Source: Typha latifolia | Taxonomy: Eukaryota > Streptophyta > Magnoliopsida > Poales > Typhaceae | Assembly (NCBI GenBank): GCA_019914945.1 | Contig: CM034104.1 | Coordinates: forward strand, 4,528,501 to 4,592,500 | Direction: 5' to 3' | Length of the DNA stretch: 64,000 nucleotides | In this document: in pieces, positions 61,263-64,000 of the stretch | Layout of the letters: each line of letters opens with the position of its first letter | Numbering within the stretch: the stretch's first letter is position 1 | Made by a program: the position numbers and the translations under genes | Notes under the pieces: generated by a model | What the model was told of the DNA's origin: nothing | Databases searched by the model: none | The model's input: the letters and a program-made list of their open reading frames with translations, nothing else

Positions 61263-62207
61263 TTAGGATTTGGTAATGCTGGTGAGGACGGGGATGATGA
61301 CGATTAAGATGAGCAGCAGAAGCAGGACGATGCCGATGCAGAGCCACTTGCGGCTGCTCCTCTGGTACACCTTCGCCGTCTTGAGCTCCTTCGTCCCGTC
61401 CTTCACGTAGTGCGAGGCGCTGCTGACGTGGTGCTCGATGTCGTCCATCTTCTCCCCCTGCGCCTCCACCATCACCGCCATGTCCAGGAACACCTGGTGC
61501 AGCTCCAGCAAGCTCCTCTCGATCTCCCTCGCCGCCTCGTGCCGGTCCTGGATCTCGCTCACCGCCTCCAGCACCTCCCCCTTCCCATGCTCCATGATCG
61601 CCTTCTTCAGCAGCTCCTCGCTCTTCCCCTCCGATATCATCTTCTCGATCACCTCCTCGTCAGGGACCTCCCCCGTAACCGTGAAGTACCGCCGCTCCAC
61701 CGTCTCCTTGTACTCCGACATGCTCCTCTGCCTCAGCGCTTGGAAGTCCATCATCAGCTCTTTCAACTTCTTCCGAAGACCGTTGGTCACCGACGTCCTC
61801 GTCCGGTCGACAGGGGTGCCCTCGCGACACCCGGAGAGCCGGCGGTTCACGGCGTTGGATTGGTCCATCGCCTCGAGGCGGGCCCGGATGGCGCGGGCCT
61901 TCTTGAGGACGGCGACGATGTCGGAGTTGATGCGGTCGCGGAGGCGGCGGAGCGCGTCGGGCCGGTGGACGGACTTACTCTCCTCATTCGCCGCCTGGAG
62001 GCGGACGAGGACGTCGCGGATGGCGGACATCTCTTCCTTGACGAGACCGGCTTCCTCAAAGAAGCGGCGGAGGTTCTCATCGGCGCCGGCGGAGGCAGCC
62101 GACATCTCGATGTCGGCGGGGTCCTCGCCGCCGGATTCCAAGTCCTTGAGGGCGGCCTTCTTGAGGTCGACGTAGCTGACGAACGATTTGGTCATTAGGT
62201 CATTCAT
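61263..62207 (-). CDS. SYP111: Syntaxin KNOLLE/SYP111 (cytokinesis-specific Qa-SNARE)
   Basis: A single-exon gene of 314 residues, the full family length. KNOLLE drives fusion of vesicles at the forming cell plate during plant cytokinesis. The start MNDLMTKSFVSYVDLKKAA is the KNOLLE N-terminus. A Habc three-helix domain follows (about 40-160), then TPVDRTRTSVTNGLRKKLKE and SEYKETVERRYFTVTGEVPDEE. The SNARE motif (about 205-267) has VFLDMAVMVEAQGEKMDDIE with the zero-layer glutamine in EAQGE. A C-terminal anchor WLCIGIVLLLLLILIVIIPV ends 8 residues before the stop. Coding DNA is strongly GC-rich against an AT-rich setting, typical of monocot single-exon genes. SYP112 is a close relative, but the N-terminus and upstream MSA motifs favour KNOLLE. 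Confidence 0.93.
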   Translation of the reverse strand: MNDLMTKSFVSYVDLKKAALKDLESGGEDPADIEMSAASAGADENLRRFFEEAGLVKEEMSAIRDVLVRLQAANEESKSVHRPDALRRLRDRINSDIVAVLKKARAIRARLEAMDQSNAVNRRLSGCREGTPVDRTRTSVTNGLRKKLKELMMDFQALRQRSMSEYKETVERRYFTVTGEVPDEEVIEKMISEGKSEELLKKAIMEHGKGEVLEAVSEIQDRHEAAREIERSLLELHQVFLDMAVMVEAQGEKMDDIEHHVSSASHYVKDGTKELKTAKVYQRSSRKWLCIGIVLLLLLILIVIIPVLTSITKS

Positions 62208-62316
62208 CTTTGGTTATCTAAAAGAGATAGTAGGAATTGAGAGAGGAGAGTGAGAGCAGCTGAGAAGAAGAATTGTTGGTGTTGTTGGTGTTTGAGGAGG
62301 AGGGATTGGGGAATCG

Positions 62317-62327
62317 AATTTAAAAGG
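62317..62327 (-). promoter_or_regulatory. Candidate TATA-like element for KNOLLE
   Basis: Minus-strand CCTTTTAAATT lies about 110 bases upstream of the start codon, with the MSA motifs starting about 20 bases further upstream. This would put the start of transcription near 62285-62290. Confidence 0.4.
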
Positions 62328-62348
62328 TCCGAGGCTTAGAGGCGCTCC

Positions 62349-62359
62349 TCCAACGGTCA
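62349..62359 (+). promoter_or_regulatory. MSA element 1 upstream of KNOLLE
   Basis: TCCAACGGTCA matches the mitosis-specific activator consensus YCYAACGGYYA at every position. MSA sites are bound by R1R2R3 MYB (MYB3R) factors and confer G2/M expression. It lies about 142 bases upstream of the start codon. Further AACGG cores occur at 62372 and, inverted, at 62394. Confidence 0.8.
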
Positions 62360-62416
62360 GATTTGATTCAGAACGGCAGGTGAGTTAATGTAGCCGTTAT
62401 CAAAAGACGAGTTCTT

Positions 62417-62427
62417 CCCAACGGCTA
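62417..62427 (+). promoter_or_regulatory. MSA element 2 upstream of KNOLLE
   Basis: CCCAACGGCTA, a full match to YCYAACGGYYA, about 210 bases upstream of the KNOLLE start codon. Confidence 0.8.
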
Positions 62428-62767
62428 TAAGCATTGAATAGTGAAAAGGGCTTTTTGCAGGTATACCCCTCCCCTCCAAAGCTGTTTATTTATTTGCGAG
62501 CATATCTTGATAAATTTTGTATTTATGTACATGCCCTTTTTATATTGCTTTTGTATGGATACGGTTCTAGTTACTTTTTTGATAATTTTATATTAAAATT
62601 TAAACTATTTAGTAGATGGAATGACAATGATGCCCTTAATTAGAAGTAATGTATGCAAAAACAAATAATGATACATTTTGTATTTTCATTGTTAAATATA
62701 AGTCAAAATTTATTGGTGTGCAAAGAAAAAAAAACCTATTGAATAATGTTTGGGACCCCCTCGAGAC

Positions 62768-62778
62768 CCCAACGGCTA
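62768..62778 (+). promoter_or_regulatory. MSA element 3, distal, upstream of KNOLLE
   Basis: CCCAACGGCTA again, identical over 11 bases to element 2, about 560 bases upstream of the start codon. Confidence 0.6.
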
Positions 62779-64000
62779 ATAGCACGTGTAAGGGAGGGGG
62801 AATTGTAATTCTGGCTTGATTTAGGAGGGAATAGTTTTGTGTTCTTCTCTTAATCTTATTAAGATGAACATGGCTTTTCATAAATAAATATATAAATAAA
62901 TAATGCACATATTATGCACTTTTTATACACTTTGAAGTCATACTGCATGCATATCCAACTCTGAAAAAAGAGAAGGTAAGGTAGCAGAGGCCCTCGCTAG
63001 CATTTCCCCGTGTCCCTTGCTGAATATTTTCTTCTCCTCTTCACCTTTTCTCCTTCCTCTCCCTCCACTCTTCTCCTCCCGCCACTGCCGTTGCTCCCCT
63101 CCCCCTATCTCAACCTCCTCTTCGCTGATGCTACTACCGCAGCACTCCTCTTATCCGACGTCGCCAAGGCCTCCTCTAGGCTTGCCGGACCCCACAGAAC
63201 CCCAGATCGATCACATCGGAGTCGCCGAAAGCTAGATCTTTTATGCTGGTATAGCAGCTTGGCCTGAGGTTTTTTTTTATCTTATTTCTATGTGCTCTTC
63301 GAACTTGATACAATATTCTCCCCCTTTTTCTTTGAGTATCAAGCTTATAAACATCTAATTTGAATAAATAATATCTCCCGCAAAGAAGAAAAGATCATAC
63401 ATGTAGCTATAAAATTTATGGAAGACTAGAGTTTACAGATCAAAGCTTCGTTTGCAATTGATGTAAAAGGAATTACTTCCGAGATGTAAAAGGACTAGAA
63501 GATGCATCAACTTGATGTTAGCTATGAAATTTCTGTTTTAGCCACAAGCAACTAACTAGGAGTGGCATTTCAGTAACACTCAAAAGTAAGTACTTGCAGT
63601 AGGGACAGAGAAGCTGCCAGAGCTAAAAACCTTGTAGAGTTTGATTTGTTCCAAATAGTTTTCACTTCGAAGTTCTTTTAGTGCAATTAAGAAGGGTTAA
63701 AGAAGAGCCGAGCATAAGCAAAGTGAAATCAAAGTTCATACGGAGTCAGGCACTTCTCCAAACAATATCTTAACATTTATATAGACACTTATAAAGTGTT
63801 CCCCCAATATAAAACAATGATTTTTAATGACCATGATGGAAGAAAACAAACAGTTGTTAATTATTAGCAATCAGGCTGCAATAAATTCTCCAGATGCTGG
63901 ACTTGTATCACTATGTCTTGTAGATCTTTTATGCGTAAAGCCAGATTTAATCCTTAAGCTGAAAAAAGTAGCAGTAAGAAAAAAAAAGTTGAAAGAACCA
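62779..64000. other. Right-edge intergenic DNA
   Basis: No gene could be supported. 63010-63250 is a pyrimidine-rich then GC-richer island with an open frame (63010-63267) that contains ADATTAALLLSDVAKASSRL. It might be a degenerate first exon, but nothing continues it. The last 700 bases are AT-rich with no recognised element. Confidence 0.4.

Noticed and set aside
61410..62198. Long open frames on the plus strand opposite KNOLLE
   Set aside because: They are caused by the high GC content of the KNOLLE coding sequence; only the minus strand gives a recognisable protein.
63010..63267. Open frame that could be a first exon of an unknown gene
   Set aside because: Low-complexity pyrimidine-rich start, no downstream exon in the window and no domain; kept only as a note.

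Overview
This window is nuclear DNA of a flowering plant. The evidence is multi-exon genes with GT-AG introns, chloroplast and mitochondrial import leaders, plant-only families (SIP aquaporin, RUS/DUF647, GEM-like, KNOLLE), and introns and intergenic DNA full of plant transposons. GC-rich first exons (SIP1, GEM-like) and a very GC-rich KNOLLE gene inside AT-rich surroundings fit a monocot. That placement is an inference and the species cannot be named.

Nine protein-coding genes could be read exon by exon, eight of them completely. In order: SIP1-type aquaporin (+, 3075-8773, 3 exons); DDB2 UV-damage recognition WD40 protein (+, 13459-17503, 11 exons); RUS/DUF647 protein, closest to RUS5 (-, 32309-19484, 15 exons); ALBINO3 thylakoid insertase (+, 35270-41967, 11 exons); mitochondrial CBSX3 (+, 47914-50260, 5 coding exons plus a likely 5'UTR exon); DUF7804 plastid protein (-, 52343-51530, 2 exons); GEM-like GRAM-domain protein (+, 52862-57722, 3 exons); an ATP-synthase delta-subunit-like protein without the usual N-terminal domain (-, 58819-58229, upstream part uncertain); and the cytokinesis syntaxin KNOLLE/SYP111 (-, 62207-61263, one exon). 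Almost all splice joins were checked for phase.

The rest is mostly transposon-derived. The left edge is an Ac-type hAT element (1-2770) with a frameshifted transposase; its terminus lies about 300 bp upstream of the SIP1 start codon. SIP1 intron 2 and RUS5 intron 5 hold two related non-autonomous elements with about 8-bp target duplications. A 2.69-kb solo LTR (9839-12526) has a perfect 5-bp duplication and carries a tandem array of hairpins. RUS5 intron 2 holds a GAGCC-rich hAT derivative (29765-30559) with a perfect 8-bp duplication. Between RUS5 and ALB3 lies a nested pair of TIR elements (32519-34992 containing 32553-33847). A complete tRNA-derived SINE with a 13-bp duplication sits at 43372-43740. 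LINE reverse-transcriptase remnants, MITEs and microsatellites fill other gaps.

The genes are not an operon or cluster. Several products act in plastids (ALB3, DUF7804 protein, delta-like protein, probably the RUS protein), but this looks like ordinary gene order. The clearest regulatory signal is a set of three perfect mitosis-specific activator (MSA) motifs upstream of KNOLLE, which fits G2/M expression. No new multi-gene system was found. The most unusual items are the delta-like protein, the shared-terminus repeat family and the well-bounded transposon insertions.
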